A stretch of DNA of 64,000 nucleotides from FEN-1099 sp964511015 (GCA_964511015.1 CAZEDX010000011.1:20026-84025), one strand, 5' to 3'. Counted from the first letter of the stretch, positions 17,051 through 25,466 are shown. The notes: generated by a model from the sequence alone, not told the origin. Translations and numbers: made by a program.

Positions 17051-17667
17051 CGGCGAGCCTGGCCACCACCTTCGGCACCTGGATGGCGGTATTTTTCACG
17101 CTGGCCATTCTCTCGTTTCTGTACAAAGACAACCCGTTCTACAAGATCGCCGAGTATGTCTACGTGGGTCTATCCGCCGGCTACTGGCTGATCTACGTCT
17201 TGTTCTTCGACGTCAAACCGATGCTGGTTGACGCCTGGATCCAGAACCAAGGCATTGACCGCTACATCATTCTTTTCCCGGCGTTCCTTGGCGCCTTGAT
17301 GCTCTGCCGCATGATTCCGAAAATCTCCTACGTCTCACGCGTGGCCATCGCCTTCACGATGGGCATTTCGGCCGGCCTCGGCGTGACCGGGGCGATCCAC
17401 GGCATGATCCTGCCGCAGGTCAAAGCAACCATGCTGCCGCTGAACGACATCAACAACGTGATCATCCTGGTCGGCGTGTTGTGCACAGTGGTCTATTTTT
17501 ACTTCTCGCGTGAACACAGAGGCGCCCTCGGCGTGGCGGCCAAAGTCGGCATTGTGTTTGTGATGATCTCGTTCGGTGCCGCGTTCGGCTACACCGTGAT
17601 GGCCCGCATCAGCCTCTTGATCGGCCGGGCATATTTCCTGTTCCACGACTGGCTGGGCATCATCTGA
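17047..17667 (+). CDS. Polytopic membrane protein, last gene of the DUF6754 module
   Basis: The 206-residue protein has six or so predicted transmembrane helices, beginning with AVFFTLAILSFLY and ending in a helix before LFHDWLGII. A charged pair in KDNPFYKIAEYVYVG and the Gly-rich FTMGISAGLGVTGAIHG helix could line a cavity or pack tightly. No known motif. The start overlaps the previous stop by ATGA. Only 22 bases separate it from the convergent agmatine deiminase-like gene, with no clear terminator. Confidence 0.74.
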   Translation: MTASLATTFGTWMAVFFTLAILSFLYKDNPFYKIAEYVYVGLSAGYWLIYVLFFDVKPMLVDAWIQNQGIDRYIILFPAFLGALMLCRMIPKISYVSRVAIAFTMGISAGLGVTGAIHGMILPQVKATMLPLNDINNVIILVGVLCTVVYFYFSREHRGALGVAAKVGIVFVMISFGAAFGYTVMARISLLIGRAYFLFHDWLGII

Positions 17668-17689
17668 CGCGCCAGGCGTTCTCCCTCAG

Positions 17690-18832
17690 CTAACCGCCGC
17701 ACCCGCAATCGTCATCATCGTCGTCATCGTCGGCATGGTCGTCGTCGGTCGCATCGTCATCCGCCGTGTCATCATCAGCTTGACTGTAGTCGGGGCGTTC
17801 CGCGGTCAGACAATGCAACGCGCCGCCTTGGGTGATGATCGTCGTGCCGTCGACCAGCACCACCGTGCGATCGGGGAAAAGCGCCTCGTAGGTTGCCTGC
17901 GCTTCAGCATCGAGCGACGAGTTGTAGGCGGGAACCATTACCTTTTTATTGGCGATCAACACGTTGGTGTAGCTGAGCACGATGGTCTCGTCTTCCACCC
18001 CTACGGTGTCCTGCTGACCGACACGAACCACCTCATATGGTTCGCCGTCGACGGCCGACGACGAGGCGATCTGCGCCGCCGCGTCTTCGCATGCCTGATA
18101 GTTCGCGGCATCCTCTTCGTAGCGGCTCACCACCACCGTATGCGCGCCGACGACGGAAACGAACATGTCGATGCCGACGGTCTGGCCGGCCATCGATTCG
18201 ATGACCAGCAACTGGCTGCAGCCGAGATAGTCGGCGAAAAAAGCGGCGACTTCGTTCTCGCTCCAGTCCGGGTTGTCGGTGTAGACGCGCGGCGAGGTGA
18301 AGCACGTGCCTTGCCCGTCGGTCAACAGGTCGCCCCCTTCCAGCGCAAACTCGCTGCCATAGAGCGGCACATGGAATTCAAACGCCGCCAGTTGCGCCAC
18401 GCTGTCTTCCGCCGCGAATCCTTCGTAGGGGTAGACGGTATCGACGATCGCCTCGACGGGAGTCTCTTCACTGGCAGTGCCGACAAAGAGCGGGCCGTAG
18501 CCGCGCATCCACAGCAAGTCCATCGGCCAATAGACAAAAACCAACCGATTGGTCGGCACACCGTTGCCGGCACACAATGCGCGCACGGCCTCTTCCTCGG
18601 CGGCGTCATCGACGGCGATCCAGATATCCTCATCGGCCGCGATGGCCTTCAACAGACCGTAGTAGACCGGCAACAACTCGGGGTTGTCGCTCGGCCAGCG
18701 CACCAAGATCCCTTGCTCCGGCTCGTATTCGCCGGCCCAGCGTACCGGCGCCGGCGGGGTATCGGTCGCCGCCCACGTCAACCCTAGAGACGCCACCACA
18801 AAAGCCGCCGCCAACCAGAACACGCGCTTCAT
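17690..18832 (-). CDS. Secreted agmatine deiminase/PAD-like protein with degenerate active site and Asp-rich Cys tail
   Basis: The 380-residue protein has a type I signal peptide (about residues 1-21). It is homologous to the agmatine deiminase/peptidylarginine deiminase family, seen in LEGGDLLTDGQGTCFTS and the C-terminal GGALHCLT that carries the catalytic Cys (341). Other key residues are lost. WxRDxGP reads WMRGYGP (Asp to Gly 111), and the GHxD motif reads VGID (His to Gly 220). It therefore may not hydrolyse guanidines, although the nucleophile remains. The tail 351-380 is Asp-rich and ends CGCGG. It follows the gene at 18868 by 35 bases, so they may be one operon. The family usually degrades agmatine in the cytoplasm; a secreted form is less common. 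Confidence 0.82.
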   Translation of the reverse strand: MKRVFWLAAAFVVASLGLTWAATDTPPAPVRWAGEYEPEQGILVRWPSDNPELLPVYYGLLKAIAADEDIWIAVDDAAEEEAVRALCAGNGVPTNRLVFVYWPMDLLWMRGYGPLFVGTASEETPVEAIVDTVYPYEGFAAEDSVAQLAAFEFHVPLYGSEFALEGGDLLTDGQGTCFTSPRVYTDNPDWSENEVAAFFADYLGCSQLLVIESMAGQTVGIDMFVSVVGAHTVVVSRYEEDAANYQACEDAAAQIASSSAVDGEPYEVVRVGQQDTVGVEDETIVLSYTNVLIANKKVMVPAYNSSLDAEAQATYEALFPDRTVVLVDGTTIITQGGALHCLTAERPDYSQADDDTADDDATDDDHADDDDDDDDCGCGG

Positions 18833-18867
18833 GTTTTTCTCCCTTGCAAAGCCGAGCGGCTCGACAG

Positions 18868-19359
18868 CTATTTGACCTCGATCGCGCCGCTGATCCGGTC
18901 CTCGACCTCGATTCGTTCCAGATTCTCACTCACGATGCGGGATCGGTCGATATCGAACCTGATCTCGTTTGTGCCCTCGGCCTTGACCGTAAGCGTGAGC
19001 TTGCCAATGACTTGATTCTTGCTCACCGCCGCCGAAGTAGCCACGCCCGTACGCGAGAAGCCGAAGACTCTCCCTTCCTCATGTTCTGCAAGCGCTTCCT
19101 GCAGTTCGACCCCTTCGCCAGCGTCGAAGGGCAGCACCAGGCGGTTGATGTCGATCGGTTTGTCGTCGGCTTTCATTTGGGAGCGGCGGGCCAAGGACCG
19201 TTGCACCTCAAGGCGGTGCGCCGGCTGCAACCGGAGTGCGGCCCGCTGCACGGTGATTCGATCCGCCGGGCGGTAGTCGTCAGGCCAAGCCAAGGCCGAG
19301 CCGACCGCGAATACGAGTGCCAACAGTAACCAACAGAGCATCGCCGAGGCCGTCTTCAT
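18868..19359 (-). CDS. Secreted protein of unknown function
   Basis: The 163-residue product begins with a clear signal peptide (MKTASAM, then a Leu/Val/Ala core, ending SALA-W at about residue 25). The mature part is basic at first (many Arg, Gln and Leu) and ends with regular beta-strand patterns. No Cys, lipobox or known domain is seen. The ATG at 19359 is chosen over an upstream in-frame start because the signal peptide begins there and an AGAGGAAGAGAG purine run precedes it. It lies 58 bases after the gene at 19418 and 35 before the deiminase-like gene, in the same direction. Confidence 0.68.
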   Translation of the reverse strand: MKTASAMLCWLLLALVFAVGSALAWPDDYRPADRITVQRAALRLQPAHRLEVQRSLARRSQMKADDKPIDINRLVLPFDAGEGVELQEALAEHEEGRVFGFSRTGVATSAAVSKNQVIGKLTLTVKAEGTNEIRFDIDRSRIVSENLERIEVEDRISGAIEVK

Positions 19360-19417
19360 TGCTCTCTTCCTCTGGCCATGCAATGCAATGTAACCGTCGA
19401 CGCGCGTGATCGTGGGC

Positions 19418-20542
19418 TTACTTGCAGGCCGTGGCAAAGACCGGGGCTTCGAGACCGATGCCGGTTTGGAGATAACCGCCGGCTAACGCGTCGTAGCCGA
19501 TCGCTTCGCCTTCGTCCTCGATCGCCGAAGGCACGAGCCGCCGTGGCGCATCGATAATCGTGGAGAACGGCTGCCCCGGATCCAGTCGCCACTCGAACAG
19601 CGCCACCTGCGTGCGCAATAACAGCCGCATGCCGTCGCGGTGGATATCGGCGGCAGTGGTCAGTCCGAGTTGCGCGCCGGTGTCCAGTTCGCCGATGTCG
19701 ACCAGCACCACGCCGACCTCGGGCGTACGAACCGGGAACATGAACATTTCGCTGCTGCCGACCGGAGACTTGGTGAAGACGTAGAGGCTGCCGTCCGGAT
19801 GCACCGCCAGCGCCTCGGCATCGTGCGGGCCGTCGGGGTAGGAGAACGGATAACGCTGCCAACAGTTGATGGTCATCGTCCAGAACGGCACGTCTGGATC
19901 GACGTCAGGTTCGATGAAACTAAAAACGGCGTAGTTGCCACGCGACTCGCTGTCGTCGCCGATATCGCCGATATAGATACATTCATCGGCCCCGCAAGGA
20001 CCGATCGCGATGTCTTCCCAATCGACCGCTTCGGCGCCAACCAATGTCACGACGCCGAGGAACGTACCGTCGGTGCGCAACGCATAGACGCGCGAGCCGT
20101 CGCCGGCATGGTTGTGAACCCACATCACGCCGGGGTTCTTGTAGCTGACCGCCAAACCCGAGGCGGCGGTTAGCGAGTTGGAGCCTAGGTAGCCCACCAA
20201 CTTCGGGATGCTGTAGTCTTCGCAGGCAATCGGGCCGCCGGTGTCGTCGTCGGCCGCGGTGTCGTCATCGACCAGATCGTCGTCGGTGAGATCATCGTCG
20301 ACCAGATCGTCATCGGTGGTGTCGTCGTCAGTGAGATCGTCGTCGACGGGCACGAAGTCGTCGTCGGCATCATCGTCGGCGAGATCGTCATCGACGTCAT
20401 CGTCGGTGTCATCGTCGACGAAGGTGTCGTCGTCGATGCCGATCGTGAGCTCGTTGTCGCTGCACGTCGGCGCGAGCGAAGCGATCGCCAGCATCAAGAC
20501 ACAGACAAACAGGTAGCGCCGCACACGCCCCAAAGAGAACAT
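19418..20542 (-). CDS. Probable lipoprotein with long Asp-repeat linker and propeller-like domain
   Basis: The 374-residue protein has a basic N-terminus, a hydrophobic core and Cys at about residue 27 in LAPTC, a poor lipobox. From about residue 36 to 105 it is made of DDD triplets spaced by one or two other residues (DDDLVDDDLTDDDLV). After that comes a compact domain of about 260 residues with propeller-like repeats (GVMWVHNHAGDGSRVYAL, CIYIGDIGDD, DGSLYVFTKS, DGMRLLLRTQ). Catalytic residues are not apparent. The ATG at 20542 has GGAGGAAA upstream. It is the first of three genes on this strand. A surface-exposed role is likely, the linker spacing the domain from the membrane (inference). 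Confidence 0.75.
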   Translation of the reverse strand: MFSLGRVRRYLFVCVLMLAIASLAPTCSDNELTIGIDDDTFVDDDTDDDVDDDLADDDADDDFVPVDDDLTDDDTTDDDLVDDDLTDDDLVDDDTAADDDTGGPIACEDYSIPKLVGYLGSNSLTAASGLAVSYKNPGVMWVHNHAGDGSRVYALRTDGTFLGVVTLVGAEAVDWEDIAIGPCGADECIYIGDIGDDSESRGNYAVFSFIEPDVDPDVPFWTMTINCWQRYPFSYPDGPHDAEALAVHPDGSLYVFTKSPVGSSEMFMFPVRTPEVGVVLVDIGELDTGAQLGLTTAADIHRDGMRLLLRTQVALFEWRLDPGQPFSTIIDAPRRLVPSAIEDEGEAIGYDALAGGYLQTGIGLEAPVFATACK

Positions 20543-20569
20543 CGCAATTTCCTCCACCCCAATGAAGAC

Positions 20570-20599
20570 AGAATAGTCCATCTACCCGCCTCGCGGCAA
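20570..20599 (-). promoter_or_regulatory. Candidate promoter for the 20542-17690 gene set
   Basis: On the minus strand TTGCCG (20599-20594), 18 bases, TATTCT (20575-20570). Each box matches about four consensus positions. The leader is about 20 bases. Confidence 0.35.
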
Positions 20600-20970
20600 G
20601 CGCCACCATCCAGCGGACTTCGTGTTCATCTGAATAACCAGCATTTCGCTCTTGTGGGTCAATTCGATGCCTGTGCCGCAAAACGCCGGTTTTTTGGTGT
20701 GTCGGTGTTACGTAAGTTCTTGATATCACTACGGTAGAAATCCGTTTTTTCATCGCAAAACACCCGGTACAACGGTTTGCAAGCTATTGATTTCATTGAC
20801 TTCGATTTGCGCCAAACGGTGTCGCCGCGTTCTGCAAGTGCTTGATTTTGCTAGAGGCGCAATGCCGCAAAACGCCCGTTTTTCACCCGCGTTTTTAGGT
20901 ATTGAGCAAATGATACGCGGCACAAGGTGCCACAGAGTGCGATAGGAGCCCGAACGGTTGTTCCAGTCGC
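20600..20970. repeat. Intergenic region with imperfect short repeats
   Basis: No gene is supported here, and the stretch is visibly richer in A and T than its surroundings. A sequence close to TGCCGCAAAACGCCGGTTTTT occurs at 20674-20694 and again at 20863-20883, and a weaker version at 20752-20767. A second motif, CAAG followed by an ATTGAT/CTTGAT core, recurs at about 20713, 20780 and 20835. The first motif is a near-palindrome (AAAAC against GGTTTT). Nature unknown: it could be a repeat family, a binding-site array or a remnant of a mobile element. Confidence 0.45.
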
Positions 20971-22026
20971 CTAGAAACGGGCTTTGTGGCACTCAGTTAC
21001 ACCAAAATAATCTTTAATCAGGTGTACCTGACCGGCGTCGTCGGTCGCCCGGCCGCTGAACGTGCCATACGGCTGGTGGTAGTTCGAATACACCACTCCG
21101 GCGTTGATGACCCCGGTCCGCTCGCCTTCCGGTTTGAAGTACACCTGACAGCGGCCGTCGGTCGTCTCCACGCGCCACGGATCGGTCAGCCGCTGCTCGT
21201 TGAAGGTAAAGCGGGCGGCGCCGAACATCGACAACTGCCGGCCGACCCACAACCCGTTCTCGTTGTTCTCTTCGTCATCTTGAATGACGTTATGTGTGAG
21301 GTTCAGGCCGACCACGCGCCCCTGCTCGTCGAAGCCGGCGCAAGAGGCCCAGCGCCAGGCCATGCGGTACGGGTAGTAGGCCTTGTGCACATCGATCAGC
21401 ACCAGGCACCGCGCCGGATCGAGTTCGATGCTCCGTTCGCCAATGCGGATCCGGCCCGAAGCCGGGCAGGCCATCTTGTGCGAATACGCGGGGCGGTTGT
21501 CCGCCAAGCGCAGCACGACGACCAGTGGCTGGTATTGATTGAGATCCGCATGCATCTTCACTTCGGCCAGGATGCCGGGTTTGCCCTGGTGCGGCGCAAC
21601 GTCGATCGACGCGGTGTGGACATTCTGATCGAGGTAGTTGTGCACGCCGATGGAATAGCCGCGCATCTGGAACGAACAGCGGTCGTTCCACAACTCGCGC
21701 GCCAGTTTGGCCAGCGACGGCAATCCTTCGCGATGATGTTCGATCATCTCCCCGCTTTTGCGGTCGACGAAGTAGCAGAACGAATTGGCCAGGTAGTGGG
21801 TGTTGAGCACCACGAAGGTCAGCAGGAAGTCGGGACCAAAAACGGCAAAGTGCTGCCATTCCTTCAGCCGCAGCGGGTTGACCAGCTTGGCGCCCGTTCG
21901 CCCGACGCCGAAGATGTCGGCTTCCATAATATTGATCGTGCGAAACGGCCGCTCGAAGTGACCGAAAGCCGCGATCCGGCCGTTTTCGACCATGCGGTCC
22001 GGTGTCGCTTGCATCGTTCTGCTCAT
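20971..22026 (-). CDS. DUF2804 family protein (third in ADH operon)
   Basis: The 351-residue protein has no signal peptide. It shows the family order: an N-terminal EADIFGVG (the region after the initial arm), LRLKEWQHFAVFGPDF, a central HKMACPASGRIRIG strand pair, YYPYRMAWRWASCAGFDEQG, NLTHNVI, NGLWVGRQL and a last HQPYGTFSG. It aligns by eye with its neighbour at 22040 and with 4172-5203. DUF2804 chemistry is unknown. The start has GAGGAGG seven bases away. It is the last of four genes on this strand (25358 to 20971). Confidence 0.82.
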   Translation of the reverse strand: MSRTMQATPDRMVENGRIAAFGHFERPFRTINIMEADIFGVGRTGAKLVNPLRLKEWQHFAVFGPDFLLTFVVLNTHYLANSFCYFVDRKSGEMIEHHREGLPSLAKLARELWNDRCSFQMRGYSIGVHNYLDQNVHTASIDVAPHQGKPGILAEVKMHADLNQYQPLVVVLRLADNRPAYSHKMACPASGRIRIGERSIELDPARCLVLIDVHKAYYPYRMAWRWASCAGFDEQGRVVGLNLTHNVIQDDEENNENGLWVGRQLSMFGAARFTFNEQRLTDPWRVETTDGRCQVYFKPEGERTGVINAGVVYSNYHQPYGTFSGRATDDAGQVHLIKDYFGVTECHKARF

Positions 22027-22039
22027 GTTCGCCTCCTCA

Positions 22040-23080
22040 TCAGAAACGCGCGTTCATTTGCTCCAGCACGCCATAGACCTCGGCGATCTCGTGCGCGCGT
22101 CCGTCGTCACCGGACACCTCTCCCGAGTAGTGCCCGAAATATTGGCGATAGTCCATCGCGATCGGTCCGTATGCTCGTTGTTCTTTCTTGGCCCCATCGG
22201 CCTTGAAGCGCAACCGGACCTGCCCGGTTTCATCTTCGACGCGAAAAGCGCCGGGCGACGACAGAGCGGTGAAACGCGGTTGCGGAATCAACGTCAGTCG
22301 TCCGTCCACCCACAAGGCATCCTCGCCGGGTTCGCCGACCGGCGTCATCTGGTTCACCAAATTGACCGCAATCTCCCGCCCCTGCTTCGACCAGCCGGTG
22401 AAGCTGCCCCACCACCAGTGTGAGCGGTACGGATAGAAGGTCTTCTGTTCGTCGAGCGCGCCACGGTCGCGTGACGGGTCATATTCGTAGTATCTTCCGC
22501 CGATATGCACCCGCCCTTCCAGATGCAGCGGCGATTTGTGTGTGTAGGTATGGTGAGTGGGCGGAATCGGCAGGCTCGCCACCAATGGATCGATCGCCCG
22601 CCAATCTTGATGTAACACCAGATCCATCAATAGCGCCGGGGCGCTGGACGACTCGGCGATGTCTACCCGTACCCGGTGCCAGCCGTAATCGAGATGGTGT
22701 TCGAAATGCATGGTCCGGTTACCGCGGCCGCAACGGCTCTCGCCGCGCCAGAGTGTCGGCGGCAGCGTCAGTCGCGTCGGCAGATCAATGATCGTCCATT
22801 CGAACAGCCGGTGGGTTTCGCGCTCGTACAGATAGACCGAACCGCTCGCGGCGTACTTCGCATTCTGCATGATCGCCGCGCCGTAAAGCTTGGGGTGGCA
22901 GATGCCGAAGCCGTTCCATTCCTTCAGCCGCAGCCAGCGCAAAGGCCTCCCGGCCGCCCCGCCGAGACAGGGCGCGTCGAGTAGGTTGCATCGCCGGAAA
23001 GGGGTTTTGAAAAAGCCGGAGTGCACCTGTCCCGCTTCGACCAGGGCCGCCGGCGTATCTTGAATTCGTTTCGAGATCAT
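22040..23080 (-). CDS. DUF2804 family protein (second copy in ADH operon)
   Basis: The 346-residue protein has LRWLRLKEWNGFGICHP, then HKSPLHLEGRVHIGG, FYPYRSHWWWGSFTGWSKQG (the most recognisable DUF2804 signature, aromatic-rich), NLVNQMTPVG, DALWVDGRL and a final YRQYFGHYSG. It is clearly a paralogue of the gene 13 bases downstream. The two differ in loop lengths and charge, so they may be partners of a hetero-oligomer or have different ligands (inference). It lies 20 bases after the TIM-barrel-like gene, in one operon. Confidence 0.82.
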   Translation of the reverse strand: MISKRIQDTPAALVEAGQVHSGFFKTPFRRCNLLDAPCLGGAAGRPLRWLRLKEWNGFGICHPKLYGAAIMQNAKYAASGSVYLYERETHRLFEWTIIDLPTRLTLPPTLWRGESRCGRGNRTMHFEHHLDYGWHRVRVDIAESSSAPALLMDLVLHQDWRAIDPLVASLPIPPTHHTYTHKSPLHLEGRVHIGGRYYEYDPSRDRGALDEQKTFYPYRSHWWWGSFTGWSKQGREIAVNLVNQMTPVGEPGEDALWVDGRLTLIPQPRFTALSSPGAFRVEDETGQVRLRFKADGAKKEQRAYGPIAMDYRQYFGHYSGEVSGDDGRAHEIAEVYGVLEQMNARF

Positions 23081-23100
23081 GTGCTTGTTCCTCTTCCCAT

Positions 23101-24153
23101 TTACCCGCGCCAGTGGTCACGCGCAACAAGTTCGAGCAAGCGGCGCCCGCGCGACCAACCTTCGTGCGGTGAAGGTTCCTGTACCGGAGTATCGGCCAAC
23201 ACCTCAAAAAAGGCATTTGCCGCGGCGGCCGGGCGCTGTTGGGTCAGCGCACGGTCGGAAAACAGCACGCCTTCAAGACAATAGAGCCATACCGTCTCGA
23301 TGCCCGCGGCTCGCGCTGCGGCTACGTCGGGCACCAATTCGCTCGCCGCGCGATAGATGTTCCCTTCGTTGCCGGGCAGCACCCCTTCCCAGGTGCTACC
23401 CAGGGTCACCCAGGCCCTTTGAGCATATCGCGCCGCCAACTCGTGCGCATATTCGAACAGAAATCGTTGCGCCCCGGCCGGCGGCACCAACAGCGGCGCG
23501 GCATGCGGCAGATACGAGTTGTAGAACATGGCGTTGAAGCCATCGAACGGCAGGTCAAACACCGGCATTTCCAAGTAGTCTTGAAAGACCCGGCCGTTGG
23601 CGATCAGATCGGCAATCAGGAAGGGAAAGACGGCACAACTCACCAGCATCCCCTCGGCGCGAACCGCGTCGACAATGGACTCCAAACGCCGCATCGACCA
23701 GGCGAAGCGGCGCGGATTACGGTTCTCCAACGCCATGCGCGCCAGCGACAACAGCCGCCGCCACCACGGTGGACCGGGAAAGAAGACCTGCTCCATCTGC
23801 GACCACGGCGTCTCGATGTCGAAGACAATGGCGTCCGGCGCGATACCGTGCCGCCGGAACGCCGCGCACAATTCCTCCATCATCCACGCGGTCGCGTCGA
23901 GATTTCGTTCGTTAATCCAATAGCCGAGTTGCTTCGGCAATAGCGGCCACAACGCATATCGCCCGCCGGCGGCGCGCACGCGTTCGGCCAGGCGCAGATG
24001 GGGGACGACCGCTTCGGCATCCCCCGTTCCACCCAGCGACTCAAAACGCACGGCGTGCGCCAGCGTTACCCCGTGCCGACCCAAGAGGTCGAGTACAGCC
24101 TTTTTACCTAGCTGTTCGGGCGATAAAGTTTCGCAGTACACGCCGAGGTTCAT
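23101..24153 (-). CDS. Predicted TIM-barrel (glycosidase-like) protein, unknown
   Basis: This 350-residue soluble protein starts with a strand MNLGVYCETLS. A pattern of alternating strands and helices follows, with GRYALWPLLPKQLGYWINE, DAIVFDIETPWSQME (strand with two acids at its end, as at a barrel active site), GMLVSCAVFPF, GFNAMFYNSY, AWVTLGST and ETVWLYCLEG. This resembles TIM-barrel glycoside hydrolase-type proteins but I cannot assign a family. The ATG at 24153 overlaps the dehydrogenase stop (ATGA), so translation is coupled; the longer frame upstream is not needed. It stands between an alcohol dehydrogenase and two DUF2804 genes. Confidence 0.65.
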   Translation of the reverse strand: MNLGVYCETLSPEQLGKKAVLDLLGRHGVTLAHAVRFESLGGTGDAEAVVPHLRLAERVRAAGGRYALWPLLPKQLGYWINERNLDATAWMMEELCAAFRRHGIAPDAIVFDIETPWSQMEQVFFPGPPWWRRLLSLARMALENRNPRRFAWSMRRLESIVDAVRAEGMLVSCAVFPFLIADLIANGRVFQDYLEMPVFDLPFDGFNAMFYNSYLPHAAPLLVPPAGAQRFLFEYAHELAARYAQRAWVTLGSTWEGVLPGNEGNIYRAASELVPDVAAARAAGIETVWLYCLEGVLFSDRALTQQRPAAAANAFFEVLADTPVQEPSPHEGWSRGRRLLELVARDHWRG

Positions 24154-25358
24154 CGCGGTGGCTCGTGGTCCAATACGATCTTGATCGCGCGCGATTCGTC
24201 TTTGTGGCGAAAAGCGTTGACCGCGTCGCGCCAACGGTCCATCGGAAACCGATGCGTGATCAGGCTCTCGAACGGAACGGCCGGGTTGGCCAACAAGCGA
24301 GCCGCGATTTCGAAGGAATTCTCGCCGGTCGCTTCACTGGCGTGGCAATCGATACCGGTGACGTTCAGTTCCTGGTGCCAGATCGGCGTATAGTCGATCT
24401 TGCCCGGCCGAAAGTTGATGCCCAGGATCACCAGGTCACCGCGGGCACGCAGCCAGCGCAAAGCGTTATTGATACTGCGATCGTTGCCGACCGAGTCATA
24501 GATGGCGTCGAACCCGCCCAACATGATTTCGTTGCCGAAATACCCGCGGTGATAGGCCGCACCGGTCAGCTCGGCGACCTGCCGGAACACCGCTTTGCCT
24601 TCGGTCACGATGCCGTCGGCTCCCATGCGTCGCGCGGCTTCCGCCTGGAAGGGGTAACGGGCCAGACAGTAGATGCGAGCCTTGGGGGCCAGGGCTTTAG
24701 CCGCCGCCACGGCGAGTAGGCCGATCGTGCCGCCGCCGATGACCAGCAGTTTGTCTCCGTCGCGAGGGAGTCGCTTCATCACGCCATGAACGGCCCCGGC
24801 CATCGGCTCGACCAGCAAAGCGCGCTCGTGGTTGAGCGCGGCGGGAAGACGAAACGGCTGCGTACGATGGAAGATCATATACGGCGAGAAGCCGCCACCA
24901 ACGTCATCGGTCGGCATTTTCCTCTGCCCCAGGTTTTCGCACAGCATGTAGCTGCCTTCGGCGCACGAGCGGCAGGGCGGATCGATCTCCATCTGCAGGC
25001 ACGACGGCCAGTCCACCCGCATGGTGACGCGTTCGCCGACGGCAAAGCCGGCGTCGGCGCCGACTTCGGTCACTTCCGCCACCAGTTCGTGGCCCAGATA
25101 GCGCCGGCCAATGCCCGGCATGGCGGCCGGAAAACAGCGCGGGTCAAGTTCCATGAACATGAAGTGCAGATCCGTTCCGCATAGGCCGCAACTCAGGTTG
25201 CGGACCTTCAACCAACGCTCGTTTGGCAGCGTCGGCTCGGGCACCTCGCCGTAGCGCAGCGGCGAAAAGGGCGCGAAGGCGGCATCGGCGGTGAACACGG
25301 TTGCGGCTTTTAAAGCGGCGATCCTGACCAGATTGTTCTCGAAGTAGAGAGCTTTCAT
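24150..25358 (-). CDS. Zinc-dependent alcohol dehydrogenase (MDR family)
   Basis: The 402-residue medium-chain dehydrogenase shows the catalytic-zinc segment CGLCGTDLHF, GHELVAEVTEVG (catalytic His and Glu) and a structural-zinc lobe (PPCRSCAEGSYMLCEN). Only three Cys of the usual four are in the normal spacing there. The Rossmann loop is VIGGGTIGLL. It should oxidise an alcohol or sugar alcohol with NAD(P). Length is 40-50 residues above the family norm, mainly in the N-terminal half. The ATG at 25358, with AGGGAG near, was preferred to a start 78 bases upstream. It leads the operon with the TIM-barrel-like protein and two DUF2804 proteins. Confidence 0.87.
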   Translation of the reverse strand: MKALYFENNLVRIAALKAATVFTADAAFAPFSPLRYGEVPEPTLPNERWLKVRNLSCGLCGTDLHFMFMELDPRCFPAAMPGIGRRYLGHELVAEVTEVGADAGFAVGERVTMRVDWPSCLQMEIDPPCRSCAEGSYMLCENLGQRKMPTDDVGGGFSPYMIFHRTQPFRLPAALNHERALLVEPMAGAVHGVMKRLPRDGDKLLVIGGGTIGLLAVAAAKALAPKARIYCLARYPFQAEAARRMGADGIVTEGKAVFRQVAELTGAAYHRGYFGNEIMLGGFDAIYDSVGNDRSINNALRWLRARGDLVILGINFRPGKIDYTPIWHQELNVTGIDCHASEATGENSFEIAARLLANPAVPFESLITHRFPMDRWRDAVNAFRHKDESRAIKIVLDHEPPR

Positions 25359-25408
25359 CGTCTCCCTGCTTGTCAAGAGTGAGTGTTGATCGTAGCCGAA
25401 CCAGCGGC

Positions 25409-25441
25409 AAAAAAAAGAGCACGGGGTTACCCCCATGCTCT
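25409..25441 (-). terminator. Rho-independent terminator after the papain-type protease
   Basis: Read on the minus strand, an AGAGCA..TGCTCT stem continued by CCCC/GGGG pairs around a TAA loop is followed by eight T (complement of 25409-25416). It lies 26 bases after the protease stop and before the dehydrogenase operon. Confidence 0.85.
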
Positions 25442-25466
25442 AGGTGATTTCGCAGTCGCGAGGCGA

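Noticed and set aside
20225..20440. Tandem-looking array of short repeats resembling CRISPR or a microsatellite
   Set aside because: It is the coding DNA for DDD-x units of the lipoprotein at 19418 on the minus strand. Units are four to six codons, there are no constant spacers, and both Asp codons are mixed.
20750..20992. An 80-codon minus-strand frame between the lipoprotein and DUF2804 genes
   Set aside because: It begins inside the end of the DUF2804 gene, runs through the repeat region and has no SD or protein-like pattern.
23101..24234. Longer start (24234) for the TIM-barrel-like protein
   Set aside because: It would overlap the dehydrogenase by more than 80 bases with a basic, unrelated N-terminus; the ATGA overlap at 24153 is the better choice.
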